The notes under the pieces were generated by a model. It saw nothing but the letters and a program-made list of their open reading frames with translations, did not search any database and was not told where the DNA came from. A stretch of 64,000 nucleotides of DNA. Origin: Steromphala cineraria. Lineage: Eukaryota > Mollusca > Gastropoda > Trochida > Trochidae. The stretch lies in assembly GCA_916613615.1 (NCBI GenBank), contig OU744730.1, positions 31,592,815-31,656,814 of the forward strand, in the 5' to 3' direction. The position numbers and the translations under genes were made by a program. Shown piece after piece: positions 1 through 10,811 of this stretch; positions within the stretch are counted from its first letter, which is position 1; each line of letters opens with the position of its first letter.

Positions 1-2694
1 TTCACTTACGAGTTCAGGTGAAGTTATACGGGAGTGTAAGATATTTACAATGGTTTCATTGTTTGCATAACTCAAACGCTGCATTACATTAAGTCTCTTG
101 ATCATTACTCTTAAGAAGTTTACAAGAAGTCGAGAAATAATCGTCTTTGCGAACATAAAAATAGCTACATCGTATGCCACAAAATTGCTATTTTTTCACA
201 AACGAATTATTGCTCAAGATTAGGGCTATATTTGAATCTGACTGAAACTGTTCGCTGTTTCGCTTGACTTGAAGTAAACGTTTATCAACATAGCCGCATT
301 AATATGAAAAACTGATATGGCAACCAACGTCCCGGAATCAACTGCTACTTAGTAATCTGATTTGTTTGTTAATTGCAAGGAAAAGAACATTCAATTTATA
401 ATACAATGTAAATGGCATATGTTGTTGTCATACATAAACAAAATTGGTGCACCCCCAAAGTTAGTTTTCACCAGAATATTTTGTTCGGATCAGACATTGG
501 ACAATACTAAAAAAAATGTGTTTCAAGACTGCAAATTCAAGTAAAAGATCCTACTGACAAAATTAGACCTGTAATAATTGTAATGTTCCCATCCTCTAAG
601 GTTACATCGACTCTTAAGATTATAAACACCTTTTCTAAACAAAAGTCAATAATTGTTGAAAACGAGGATGAATTGTCAGTCAACTTGTTCACAACAATTT
701 TTGTTATCATGTTTGTTGTTTATTTGTTATTAATCTGAAACCTTATGTTTGTTGCGTAGTGGTTGGACAGCAGCAATAGTTTATTAAGTTTGGGTTAATG
801 TCAGTAGCATCAATTTTGATGTGCACATGTATATAAGAATATGTTAATCTGAATTTCAATCGTAAAACGCGTGCTTCACTGTGTGGGAGTTTTTATGTAA
901 CATTAGCATTTTTTAAAGCTATTAAATGGACAAAATTTCTTAACATGAAAGGTTTTGTGCAAACTCTTTACTAAAATTGATAATTTTATACCATTCATTT
1001 AAAGGACAGATATGTGGCATGGAAGCAGCAATAAGGAGCTACATTTACATGGTCAAAATTCGAAAACATATATTTTTATACACCAATAATTGTAATATTG
1101 TTTGATTGAATAACTTTTCACAATTTCATTTAAAATGATCACTTTTTTGGTCAAAATTGTGACATACCCAACTTTCGTAAACAAAATATTTTAGGATTAC
1201 AATTCAGAAAGACATCCTGGAAATGTAAGGGTTTCGTGCCTTTTTTGGACCCCACCTCTCAGGAGTGTTAAGAAAACAAAACAAACATATATCTAAATTT
1301 GTGTTTCTTTATCATGCTCAAAGTCCAATAGTAATTAGATTAGAATGTGTAACTTATGTGTTGTACTGGCGTATATCCAAAAAGTAAACAAATGTGAAAA
1401 AAAGAGCCAGATGACATTAAGTATCTTAAGAAACATAAATTTTCTCGTGCTATATTTTTTAGACATAATATGTAGGCATGATTAACATGACATCAACACA
1501 ACACGCTGTTTCATAAGAATTTTAACATGATCAGGATGTAAATTTTTACAAACGAAATGTTTCAAGGTTGTCTGAAGAGCAACCTGTTCAAAGAGAAAAT
1601 GTCATGCTGACTCTGTGATCTTGATGAAGAGTATATGTGACAGGATAATTCCATCTTCCTTTCAAAGCATAACAAGTCAGTTTCCAAACTTATTAATCTT
1701 AGCCTTGCTGTCGACACTTCACTTTTATGTGCTTGCTCTCTAGTTAATAACAAGGGAAAGTCAAAAGCCTTTTGGAAAACTACATCAAACTGAAAAAAAA
1801 CATGGCGACCTTTCTGTCAAAGTCCATCGCCTGAAAAGATTGTAAAGGTAGTATAGCGCCTGTGAAGTGCAGACCGATATATTTTATTTTATTTCACGTT
1901 TAGTCAATTAGTGTAAGTATTATAACAACTCAGAAAATAATTGTATTTACAGATTTGACAAACTAGTTTAATCGAGGTCAACCAATACAAACTCACATAG
2001 AGCCTCGGAGATTGGCTGTAGCAAGGGAGATAACTAGAGGTAACAAATTGTCGCAGGAGAGGGCGCTGTTATCAAACCAGAAAAGTCAAGAGTAGACAGA
2101 AAGGGGTTATATAAGGTGGGTCCGCTACTGGCGTATCAACTTTCGCGAAGGAAGATGGGCTAATTCATGGTCGGGCAAAATATTCAAGAATATTCATCAT
2201 CTAGACACAATCAGAGAGTTAAGGCTAACTCGAGACGACTGGTGATAAAAGTTATCATTGATTGTGGTAAACAATATATACAGATGGATTGACATGAAGG
2301 GGAAATTATTAAGTATAACTCCAAGCATACGATAAACGCATTGCATACTTGATTTTGGAGCAAAAAATCATGAAAGAGAACAGGAATCACTGTTAATTTC
2401 GGTTTATCTTATCTTGAGTATATTCGAACTGCAAAAAAATCATGCCTATCTGAATAAATTGTGTGACAGTGATAATCGTTGTTTTGAGATTGTTTTGTAT
2501 ATATTACTCAATGTCAATTAAAGTAGTCTGTATAGAAACTGATTGTAAAACCATTTATGTAAATCTTTAATCATTGAATGAATAGTGAATATTATGAAAA
2601 CACCCTAAATAAGTAAGTTATTAATGCGATGTTAAAACAGGCAATCCTAACGATCGTTTATATATGATATAGACTTTATCTAAATCATTTTATG
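1..2694. other. AT-rich noncoding DNA, diverged duplicate of 15.2-18.7 kb
   Basis: No convincing coding region is visible. Positions about 11-170 align by eye with 15183-15350 (shared GTCAGGTGAAGTT-like start, then matching blocks around AAGAAGTT and ATAATCGTCTT). Positions about 1590-2290 align with 18465-18660 (shared GTCATGCTGAC and TAATTCATG...AATATTCAAGA blocks). The two are therefore ancient paralogous segments. The motif CAAGGGAGATAACT at 2022-2035 resembles one frequent in mollusc genomes (from memory). A TATA-like TTATATAAGG lies near 2108, but no gene follows it. Confidence 0.6.
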
Positions 2695-2716
2695 TATTAT
2701 TTGGATACTAACCTCC

Positions 2717-2872
2717 GACAAGTGACCTTAGCCTGTTAGCCATATAACATGCAATCGACTCATTCCCACTGATGTAATGAAACTTCATTACCCAGAACAA
2801 TCGGAGTTATCCGCCCGTCACTAGCCCACTAGGTGGCGTGACCTGTCATCCAATTAGATTCATTCACATTAC
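2717..2872 (+). repeat. Left inverted terminal repeat of the DIRS element
   Basis: By eye this is an exact reverse complement of 12136-12291 over 156 bp, beginning GACAAGTGACC. The match stops at 2873/12135 on the inside and 2716/12292 on the outside. Beyond that the two ends carry different unique extensions, 2695-2716 on the left and 12292-12337 on the right. Confidence 0.95.
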
Positions 2873-3214
2873 AGAGTCGGTAGTGTGCAGACGTGTTTCT
2901 GTATCTCTTCCGATTGTATTGAGCTATATTAATTAACGTGTTTTGTTGTTTATTGACTCTATTGCTTACCTTAGTCAGGTATTCCATCTGTCTTTCTCGT
3001 TTTCATTCCTCGCGAGTGAATTCTGTGTTTCAGACAGGGGTTTTTGCTAGTTGACACAGCCGTGTTAACTTGGACGGGTGGTGCACGGGTTGTCGATTGC
3101 GGTCGTGCAGCACGTGCAGCCCGGGCGACGGACGGTCGCTCTACCTCGCTGCAGTGACAGCTAGCGCTACTGCCGCCTACACTTGATCGCCTGTCGCCTG
3201 CGCTTGCCGCGCTT

Positions 3215-3800
3215 GTCGCCTGCCGTCTTCCTGACGGTTGGTGACTCGTGTGCCATTGGATTTCGCCTGCGCTTGCCGCCTGCCGCCTTCCCGGCGCTAG
3301 GTGTCTCGCACGCTAGTGGCGTTTGGATTAGGCCGCGGTTGTCGCCTGCCGTCTTCCTGACGGTTGGTGACTCGTGTGCCGTTGGATTTCGCCTGCGCTT
3401 GCCGCCTGCCGCCTTCCCGGCGCTAGGTGTCTCGCACGCTAGTGGCGTTTGGATTAGGCCGCGGTTGTCGCCTGCCGTCTTCCTGACGGTTGGTGACTCG
3501 TGTGCCGTTGGATTTCGCCTGCGCTTGCCGCCTGCCGCCTTCCCGGCGCTAGGTGTCTCGCACGCTAGTGGCGTTTGGATTAGGCCGCGGTTGTCGCCTG
3601 CCGTCTTCCTGACGGTTGGTGACTCGTGTGCCGTTGGATTTCGCCTGCGCTTGCCGCCTGCCGCTAGGTGTCTCGCAAGCTAGTGGCGTTTGGATTAGGC
3701 CGGTTGTCGCCTGTCGTCTTCCTGACGCTTGGTGAATTGTGTGCCGTTGGTTTTCGCCTGCGCTTGCCGCCTTCCTGGCGCTAGGTGTCTCGCGCACTTG
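3215..3800 (+). repeat. 126-bp minisatellite in the DIRS 5' region, copy 1
   Basis: Units start GTCGCCTGCCGTCTTCC at 3215, 3341, 3467 and 3593, exactly 126 bp apart. A shortened fourth unit (113 bp) is followed by a degenerate fifth from 3706. Because 126 is a multiple of three, one frame stays open and encodes a 42-residue repeat, but I see no evidence that it is a real protein. Units 2-4 are nearly identical while the last ones have drifted. Confidence 0.9.
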
Positions 3801-4117
3801 GCGTCTGGACTTCTACCGCTGTGCGCTAGTCGCGTGGTGTTTGGTTGGACGAGCGGCTGAGCGGAGGGTCGACTGACGCGTGGCACTTGTGTGCGCTTGT
3901 CGTGCAAGTTCGTCTGACCTGAGCTGCATAGGCTGCCGCTGGCGCCTGAGGTTCAGGATAGGATTCGGTGAGTGAGGCGCGGCCGCGCTCTCCCCCCCCG
4001 TTGGACAGGGGTGTTAGAGACGCTCTACGCGTTCTCTCCCCCATTGGATTGACTCGCAGACGCCTAGCGCTCGCTTGTCACAACCCTTACAGGGGATGGG
4101 ACTTAGTTCGCTGCGAC

Positions 4118-4420
4118 TCAGCGACCCCGTACCGGGCGTTCTGCGGACGGTGCAGGTCACGCAAGTCGGCGAGCTACGACCCTTATGTCGTCTGTCTCCT
4201 GTGTAGGAACAATTGCCTGGAGGATAACCGGTGCGTGGGGGTGAGGATCTCTCCCCCGAGCAGCACAGGCGCAGAGCCGCTGCAAGGCTTCTAGGCGCGT
4301 GACCCAGGGTTCGTCTGCCGCCACAGGCATGGCGTGTCGCCGGAGAGATCGGACCTCATTATTTCCGAGGACGCAGGGGAGTTTGACATTCCGTCCTCCC
4401 TGGTGTCGGACGTATGTTCC
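4118..4420 (+). pseudogene. DIRS gag-like zinc-finger remnant, first internal copy
   Basis: The plus-strand translation from about 4136 reads FCGRCRSRKSASYDP, then VVCLLCRNN and a further Cys. This is a C-x2-C ... C-x2-C pattern like the Cys/His cluster near the start of DIRS ORF1 proteins (family knowledge, from memory). It is clearly homologous to the remnant at about 5910-6035, which retains the His and the last C-x2-C that this copy has lost. Sequence downstream (near 4390, CCGTCCTCCCTGG) also matches near 6183. No long frame survives, so it is a pseudogene fragment. Confidence 0.55.
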
Positions 4421-4516
4421 CTAGTGTCTACTATCGAGTAGGCGCTTGCTTGGACGTGTGCTTATGCGCTTGCTGGGACGTGTGCTTGTGCGATTGGCCG
4501 CCTCCTCGCGCTCGTG

Positions 4517-5620
4517 TCTCTCGCTCTTAACTCAGGGGAGCTTTCCTCTATGGGAAGCGCCTGGGGGAGGGGACTGACGTGTGTCGCTATTAGTGTGCTT
4601 GACGCTCAAGTTCACGGATTGGGCAAGCGCCACACGCTTCGCGCGTGCCTGTGCGCTTCCCTAACGTCTACTAGTGAGTAGGCACTTGATTGGACGTGCG
4701 CTTGGGCGCTCTCTCGCGCGCGTGTCTCTCACTCTTAACTCAGGGGAGCTTCCCTCTAGGGAGATCGCCTGAGTGGAGAGGTGGGGACGCATGTGGCTTG
4801 GTAGTGCGCTTGACGCTCGGGGTCACGGGACAGAAGGTGAGGCGATCTCACTGTTCGTGTCTACCTTGGAATTGCGTCTGACGCTGTTTGGTTAGCTCTG
4901 AAGCTGATTGATTGGTGAGCTCTCCCTGCTCCGCTGATCGGGGGTTGATGTGCGCTTGTGTGCTTGACCGCCCCTCGCGCTCACATCTCTCACTCTTAGA
5001 TCAGGTGAGCGTCCCTCTAGGGGGAACGCCTGAATGGAGAGTTGATTGGCGCTGATTGGTTGGTGAGCTTTCCCTGCTCCGCTGATCTGGCATTAATGTG
5101 CGCTTGTGTGCTTAACCGTCACTCGCGCTAATGTCTCTCACTCTTAGCTCAGGTGAGCGTCCCTGTAGGGGGAACACCTGAGTGGAGAGGTGATTGACGC
5201 TGATTGGTTTGTGAGCTCTCCCCGCTCCGCTGATCGGGGATTAATGTGCGCTTGTGTGCTTGGCCGCCTCTCGCCTCTCACTCTTAGCTCAGGTGAGCGT
5301 CCCTCTAGGGGGTACGCCTGAGTGGAGAGGTGATCAACGCTGATTGTTTGGTGAGCTCTTCCGCTCCGCTGATCGGGGGACTAATGTGGGCTTGGCCGCC
5401 CCTCGCGCTCACGTCTCTCACTCTTAACTAAAGGGAGCGTCCCTCTTGGGGGAACGCCTGAGTGGAGCGGTGATTGACGCTGATTGGTTTGTGAGCTCTC
5501 ACGGTCCGTTGATCGGGGATTAACGTGTGCTTGGCCGCTCTTCGCGCTCGTGTATCTCACTCTTAGCTTAAGGGAGCGTCCCTCTTGGGGGAGCACCTGG
5601 TTGGAGAGGTGATTGACGCT
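4517..5620 (+). repeat. ~140-bp minisatellite, each unit with a GC-rich hairpin, copy 1
   Basis: The marker CTCTCACTCTTA recurs at about 4517 (variant), 4726, 4987, 5135, 5275, 5415 and 5554 (variant), mostly 139-148 bp apart. After each marker comes a near-palindrome of the form CTCAGGTGAGCGTCCCT, short loop, GGGGGAACGCCTGAG, able to form a stem-loop. Stem changes such as T/C in the arms leave the fold largely intact. Units have diverged more than those of the 126-bp array, so this array is older. It separates the two gag-like remnants. Confidence 0.85.
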
Positions 5621-5849
5621 TGTCACTTGGTAGTGCTTCTTTTGCTCAGGTTCGCAGGACCGAAGGGGTCATGTCCACCTGGGACTAGCGCCTGACACTT
5701 CTGACGCTGGTGGGTCAGGGGGTGCGACGCTTGCTTGCTTGATACTGGCGAAGCGCTCCAGGTGCTTTACTCTTAGATAATCCGGTTGCACTTGAGTTCG
5801 AGACGGCAGGCGCTCTCCCCTTGTCTAGTGGGGATTTTCTTCCGCCTTA

Positions 5850-6464
5850 TCCTCAAGCTATTTATTCACGAATTAGACCTAGTCCCCTCCGACTCGCGTC
5901 CACTTACGTGGGGTTCTGCGGGTGCTGTGTCTCTCGGGAGTCGGCGTGCTACGTCCCTCACGTGGTCTGCCGCCTTGGCAGGAATTCCTGGCTGGATGGG
6001 AGTCGGTGCGTCGAGTGCGCCGACCTCCCTAGGATCAGCGCTAGTGCTTCCGCTTTTCCATCCGGAAGGGTGAGCTCCAACAGCGCTCCAGGGCGGCCAG
6101 GCGACCCACCCCGGGTCCGATTTCTACCACAGGCTGAACGAGTGTCCTCGACATCTGTAAGGATGTCGGCGTGTTTTACAAACCGTCCTCCCTGGCGTCG
6201 GACTTAGGGTCCTTGAACTTGGACAGGTCCCTTGGGACCCCCTGGCACTTGAATGGTTTTCCCGACGCTTCCCTTTCGTGGGATACGTCTCAGGATGGCC
6301 CTATAACCTTCACGGCTGACTCCCCACGGCTTGGGAGTGCCCTAGAAGGCGAGGAAGCGTTACATCGCGCCCACGCCTCATCACTTCGACCTTAAGGCGT
6401 TTAAGGACGACGTCATTGCGCCGGTCAGGGAGGCGTCCATCAGCCTGCCCCCTTTGGACCAGCG
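5850..6464 (+). pseudogene. DIRS gag-like remnant, second internal copy, cut by the duplication
   Basis: Translation near 5912-6035 gives FCGCCVSRESACY, then PHVVCRLGRNSWLDG and RCVECADLP. This is a Cys/His cluster homologous to 4118-4260 but with a different cysteine missing. From about 6385 to 6464 a frame reads APVREASISLPPLDQRV, where the duplication junction interrupts it; the same frame continues as AGLLAV only after copy 2 (9941 onward). It therefore represents gag ORF1 truncated by the tandem duplication. Confidence 0.55.
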
Positions 6465-6690
6465 TGTCTTTCTCGTTTTCATTCCTCGCGAGTGAATTCT
6501 GTGTTTCAGACAGGGGTTTTTGCTAGTTGACACAGCCGTGTTAACTTGGACGGGTGGTGCACGGGTTGTCGATTGCGGTCGTGCAGCACGTGCAGCCCGG
6601 GCGACGGACGGTCGCTCTACCTCGCTGCAGTGACAGCTAGCGCTACTGCCGCCTACACTTGATCGCCTGTCGCCTGCGCTTGCCGCGCTT

Positions 6691-7276
6691 GTCGCCTGCC
6701 GTCTTCCTGACGGTTGGTGACTCGTGTGCCATTGGATTTCGCCTGCGCTTGCCGCCTGCCGCCTTCCCGGCGCTAGGTGTCTCGCACGCTAGTGGCGTTT
6801 GGATTAGGCCGCGGTTGTCGCCTGCCGTCTTCCTGACGGTTGGTGACTCGTGTGCCGTTGGATTTCGCCTGCGCTTGCCGCCTGCCGCCTTCCCGGCGCT
6901 AGGTGTCTCGCACGCTAGTGGCGTTTGGATTAGGCCGCGGTTGTCGCCTGCCGTCTTCCTGACGGTTGGTGACTCGTGTGCCGTTGGATTTCGCCTGCGC
7001 TTGCCGCCTGCCGCCTTCCCGGCGCTAGGTGTCTCGCACGCTAGTGGCGTTTGGATTAGGCCGCGGTTGTCGCCTGCCGTCTTCCTGACGGTTGGTGACT
7101 CGTGTGCCGTTGGATTTCGCCTGCGCTTGCCGCCTGCCGCTAGGTGTCTCGCAAGCTAGTGGCGTTTGGATTAGGCCGGTTGTCGCCTGTCGTCTTCCTG
7201 ACGCTTGGTGAATTGTGTGCCGTTGGTTTTCGCCTGCGCTTGCCGCCTTCCTGGCGCTAGGTGTCTCGCGCACTTG
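6691..7276 (+). repeat. 126-bp minisatellite, copy 2 (within duplicated unit)
   Basis: Same array as 3215-3800, carried 3,476 bp downstream by the tandem duplication, with the same unit number and the same shortened fourth unit. Confidence 0.9.
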
Positions 7277-7593
7277 GCGTCTGGACTTCTACCGCTGTGC
7301 GCTAGTCGCGTGGTGTTTGGTTGGACGAGCGGCTGAGCGGAGGGTCGACTGACGCGTGGCACTTGTGTGCGCTTGTCGTGCAAGTTCGTCTGACCTGAGC
7401 TGCATAGGCTGCCGCTGGCGCCTGAGGTTCAGGATAGGATTCGGTGAGTGAGGCGCGGCCGCGCTCTCCCCCCCCGTTGGACAGGGGTGTTAGAGACGCT
7501 CTACGCGTTCTCTCCCCCATTGGATTGACTCGCAGACGCCTAGCGCTCGCTTGTCACAACCCTTACAGGGGATGGGACTTAGTTCGCTGCGAC

Positions 7594-7896
7594 TCAGCGA
7601 CCCCGTACCGGGCGTTCTGCGGACGGTGCAGGTCACGCAAGTCGGCGAGCTACGACCCTTATGTCGTCTGTCTCCTGTGTAGGAACAATTGCCTGGAGGA
7701 TAACCGGTGCGTGGGGGTGAGGATCTCTCCCCCGAGCAGCACAGGCGCAGAGCCGCTGCAAGGCTTCTAGGCGCGTGACCCAGGGTTCGTCTGCCGCCAC
7801 AGGCATGGCGTGTCGCCGGAGAGATCGGACCTCATTATTTCCGAGGACGCAGGGGAGTTTGACATTCCGTCCTCCCTGGTGTCGGACGTATGTTCC
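7594..7896 (+). pseudogene. Duplicate of the first gag-like remnant
   Basis: Identical to 4118-4420 through the 3,476-bp tandem duplication. It carries the same loss of the His ligand (DPYVVC instead of the DPH-type pattern) and of the final C-x2-C pair. Confidence 0.5.
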
Positions 7897-7992
7897 CTAG
7901 TGTCTACTATCGAGTAGGCGCTTGCTTGGACGTGTGCTTATGCGCTTGCTGGGACGTGTGCTTGTGCGATTGGCCGCCTCCTCGCGCTCGTG

Positions 7993-9096
7993 TCTCTCGC
8001 TCTTAACTCAGGGGAGCTTTCCTCTATGGGAAGCGCCTGGGGGAGGGGACTGACGTGTGTCGCTATTAGTGTGCTTGACGCTCAAGTTCACGGATTGGGC
8101 AAGCGCCACACGCTTCGCGCGTGCCTGTGCGCTTCCCTAACGTCTACTAGTGAGTAGGCACTTGATTGGACGTGCGCTTGGGCGCTCTCTCGCGCGCGTG
8201 TCTCTCACTCTTAACTCAGGGGAGCTTCCCTCTAGGGAGATCGCCTGAGTGGAGAGGTGGGGACGCATGTGGCTTGGTAGTGCGCTTGACGCTCGGGGTC
8301 ACGGGACAGAAGGTGAGGCGATCTCACTGTTCGTGTCTACCTTGGAATTGCGTCTGACGCTGTTTGGTTAGCTCTGAAGCTGATTGATTGGTGAGCTCTC
8401 CCTGCTCCGCTGATCGGGGGTTGATGTGCGCTTGTGTGCTTGACCGCCCCTCGCGCTCACATCTCTCACTCTTAGATCAGGTGAGCGTCCCTCTAGGGGG
8501 AACGCCTGAATGGAGAGTTGATTGGCGCTGATTGGTTGGTGAGCTTTCCCTGCTCCGCTGATCTGGCATTAATGTGCGCTTGTGTGCTTAACCGTCACTC
8601 GCGCTAATGTCTCTCACTCTTAGCTCAGGTGAGCGTCCCTGTAGGGGGAACACCTGAGTGGAGAGGTGATTGACGCTGATTGGTTTGTGAGCTCTCCCCG
8701 CTCCGCTGATCGGGGATTAATGTGCGCTTGTGTGCTTGGCCGCCTCTCGCCTCTCACTCTTAGCTCAGGTGAGCGTCCCTCTAGGGGGTACGCCTGAGTG
8801 GAGAGGTGATCAACGCTGATTGTTTGGTGAGCTCTTCCGCTCCGCTGATCGGGGGACTAATGTGGGCTTGGCCGCCCCTCGCGCTCACGTCTCTCACTCT
8901 TAACTAAAGGGAGCGTCCCTCTTGGGGGAACGCCTGAGTGGAGCGGTGATTGACGCTGATTGGTTTGTGAGCTCTCACGGTCCGTTGATCGGGGATTAAC
9001 GTGTGCTTGGCCGCTCTTCGCGCTCGTGTATCTCACTCTTAGCTTAAGGGAGCGTCCCTCTTGGGGGAGCACCTGGTTGGAGAGGTGATTGACGCT
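7993..9096 (+). repeat. ~140-bp hairpin minisatellite, copy 2
   Basis: Identical array to 4517-5620, relocated 3,476 bp by the tandem duplication. Every unit variant examined in copy 1 is reproduced. Confidence 0.85.
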
Positions 9097-9325
9097 TGTC
9101 ACTTGGTAGTGCTTCTTTTGCTCAGGTTCGCAGGACCGAAGGGGTCATGTCCACCTGGGACTAGCGCCTGACACTTCTGACGCTGGTGGGTCAGGGGGTG
9201 CGACGCTTGCTTGCTTGATACTGGCGAAGCGCTCCAGGTGCTTTACTCTTAGATAATCCGGTTGCACTTGAGTTCGAGACGGCAGGCGCTCTCCCCTTGT
9301 CTAGTGGGGATTTTCTTCCGCCTTA

Positions 9326-10130
9326 TCCTCAAGCTATTTATTCACGAATTAGACCTAGTCCCCTCCGACTCGCGTCCACTTACGTGGGGTTCTGCGGGTG
9401 CTGTGTCTCTCGGGAGTCGGCGTGCTACGTCCCTCACGTGGTCTGCCGCCTTGGCAGGAATTCCTGGCTGGATGGGAGTCGGTGCGTCGAGTGCGCCGAC
9501 CTCCCTAGGATCAGCGCTAGTGCTTCCGCTTTTCCATCCGGAAGGGTGAGCTCCAACAGCGCTCCAGGGCGGCCAGGCGACCCACCCCGGGTCCGATTTC
9601 TACCACAGGCTGAACGAGTGTCCTCGACATCTGTAAGGATGTCGGCGTGTTTTACAAACCGTCCTCCCTGGCGTCGGACTTAGGGTCCTTGAACTTGGAC
9701 AGGTCCCTTGGGACCCCCTGGCACTTGAATGGTTTTCCCGACGCTTCCCTTTCGTGGGATACGTCTCAGGATGGCCCTATAACCTTCACGGCTGACTCCC
9801 CACGGCTTGGGAGTGCCCTAGAAGGCGAGGAAGCGTTACATCGCGCCCACGCCTCATCACTTCGACCTTAAGGCGTTTAAGGACGACGTCATTGCGCCGG
9901 TCAGGGAGGCGTCCATCAGCCTGCCCCCTTTGGACCAGCGTGTCGCTGGTCTCCTCGCCGTCTGACACATCGGTGCCTTCTCGCCAGGGCTCCAGGTTGA
10001 GGACAGAGGCAAGGGGGGGTTTTATACCGACGACAACGTTCGTCTCCTTAGGCGTCTGGCCGGTGGCTAAGACAAGCCCTGGTCGCCAGGGGGGGCATGG
10101 GATGCCACAGGGAAGTGTTAGCACACGCGG
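9326..10130 (+). pseudogene. Duplicate of second gag-like remnant, running on past the duplication
   Basis: Identical to 5850-6464 up to 9940, then unlike copy 1 it continues into unique DNA. The frame SISLPPLDQRV-AGLLAV crosses 9940 and then meets stops; pieces such as DRGKGGFYTDDNVRLLRRL follow. This is the ancestral context from which the duplication arose. No intact gag frame exists anywhere in the element. Confidence 0.5.
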
Positions 10131-10559
10131 GTCGTGAGCCTCTCACGCTCCTGCAGTAGTAACGCTTTCTAGGGTTCTTGACGTCAGCTCAAGTCTATAC
10201 GAGAGAGGGGGATGGAGACTCCATCTTTCGCTTCTTCAGATAGCCTTCAGTGCTCACGTTCGTTCACTCACCACCTTTTATAGTGGCAGAACGACTTCAT
10301 GCTCTAGCAGGAGTGCCCTCGGGCAACCTCTAGACAAGAGTCAGTGGTACGTTGACGCGTCTACACAGGTCTGTAACGCACACCTGAGGATGGTTAAACC
10401 ATCGCATGAACCAGGTGTTGTGTATTCACACAAACAGCTCAACATCGGCTTGATTGATAAACAACTGGGATCGGCCTAGGCCGGATCACTGTTACATCTG
10501 GCTATAGAGTTGTTTCGCTTGTGAACAATCTAAACAGCTCAATCAGAGCGGTATACACC
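10131..10559 (+). other. DIRS interior without recognisable domain
   Basis: In a complete DIRS element the reverse transcriptase would lie between gag and the RNase H tail, but I cannot recognise RT motifs here in any frame. The interval is far too short for a whole RT, so most of it has been deleted. Confidence 0.5.
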
Positions 10560-10720
10560 CTGATCATCCTCCGTTTCATGGAGTGGGTGTGGCACCCTCG
10601 AGTGTTCGAACCGAATGTCTGCTTTTCGCGACACGAGGCAATCAGCAGTTGCCAATTTACGTGTCACCAGTGGCCGACCCGTCTTCTCTCGCCTCTAGTG
10701 ATCTACGATCGCCAGAGGTC
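10560..10720 (+). pseudogene. DIRS RT/RNase H C-terminal tail (fragment)
   Basis: One frame gives WHPRVFEP and, after a frame change, LFATRGNQQLPIYVSPVADP. The latter strongly resembles the conserved end of the DIRS RNase H region, where E-W-x-L-x-P-x-V-F precedes a D-L-F-A-T-R-x-N-x-Q-L-P-x-Y-V-S-P-x-x-D-P motif (family knowledge). The frame change and missing upstream domain mark it as a pseudogene fragment. Confidence 0.8.
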
Positions 10721-10811
10721 GGAACTCCCGGTCGCCTCACCACCCATCTAGGCTCCTCAGGGAAGACGGATTGAAGGGCGCTGGGCTTTGGGAGACGGTG
10801 GCCAGCGCAGT

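Larger units (their letters stand above)
2989..6464 (+). repeat. 3,476-bp tandem duplication, copy 1 (inside DIRS element)
   Basis: Every segment compared with 6465-9940 is identical, including all conceptual translations and both minisatellites. Copy 1 begins at TGTC (2989-2992), copy 2 at TGTC (6465-6468), and the single-copy sequence after copy 2 resumes with TGTC (9941-9944), so the junction has 4 bp of microhomology. The breakpoint lies within gag-like sequence. Identity over 3.5 kb implies a very recent event, gene conversion, or an assembly artefact. Confidence 0.95.
6465..9940 (+). repeat. 3,476-bp tandem duplication, copy 2 (inside DIRS element)
   Basis: Apparently exact repeat of 2989-6464, offset by 3,476 bp. 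After 9940 the sequence continues TGTCGCTGG into the rest of the element. At the inter-copy junction (6461-6474) it instead reads AGCGTGTCTTTCTC, returning to the start of the unit. Confidence 0.95.

Noticed and set aside
2100..2140. TATA-like TTATATAAGG as a promoter
   Set aside because: No gene or transcript-like feature follows; AT-rich DNA makes such matches common.
3183..3683. 166-codon open frame in the DIRS minisatellite (and its copy at 6659)
   Set aside because: It is a by-product of a 126-bp repeat whose length is a multiple of three; no domain, and opposite-strand frames are equally open.
4517..5620. Regularly spaced repeats that could suggest a CRISPR array
   Set aside because: Units are ~140 bp with variable repeats and no short conserved repeat/unique spacer pattern, and the genome is animal; it is a minisatellite.
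9786..10124. 112-codon minus-strand frame antisense to gag-like sequence
   Set aside because: The plus strand has gag-like similarity; the antisense frame shows no recognisable protein and GC-rich DNA leaves long chance frames.
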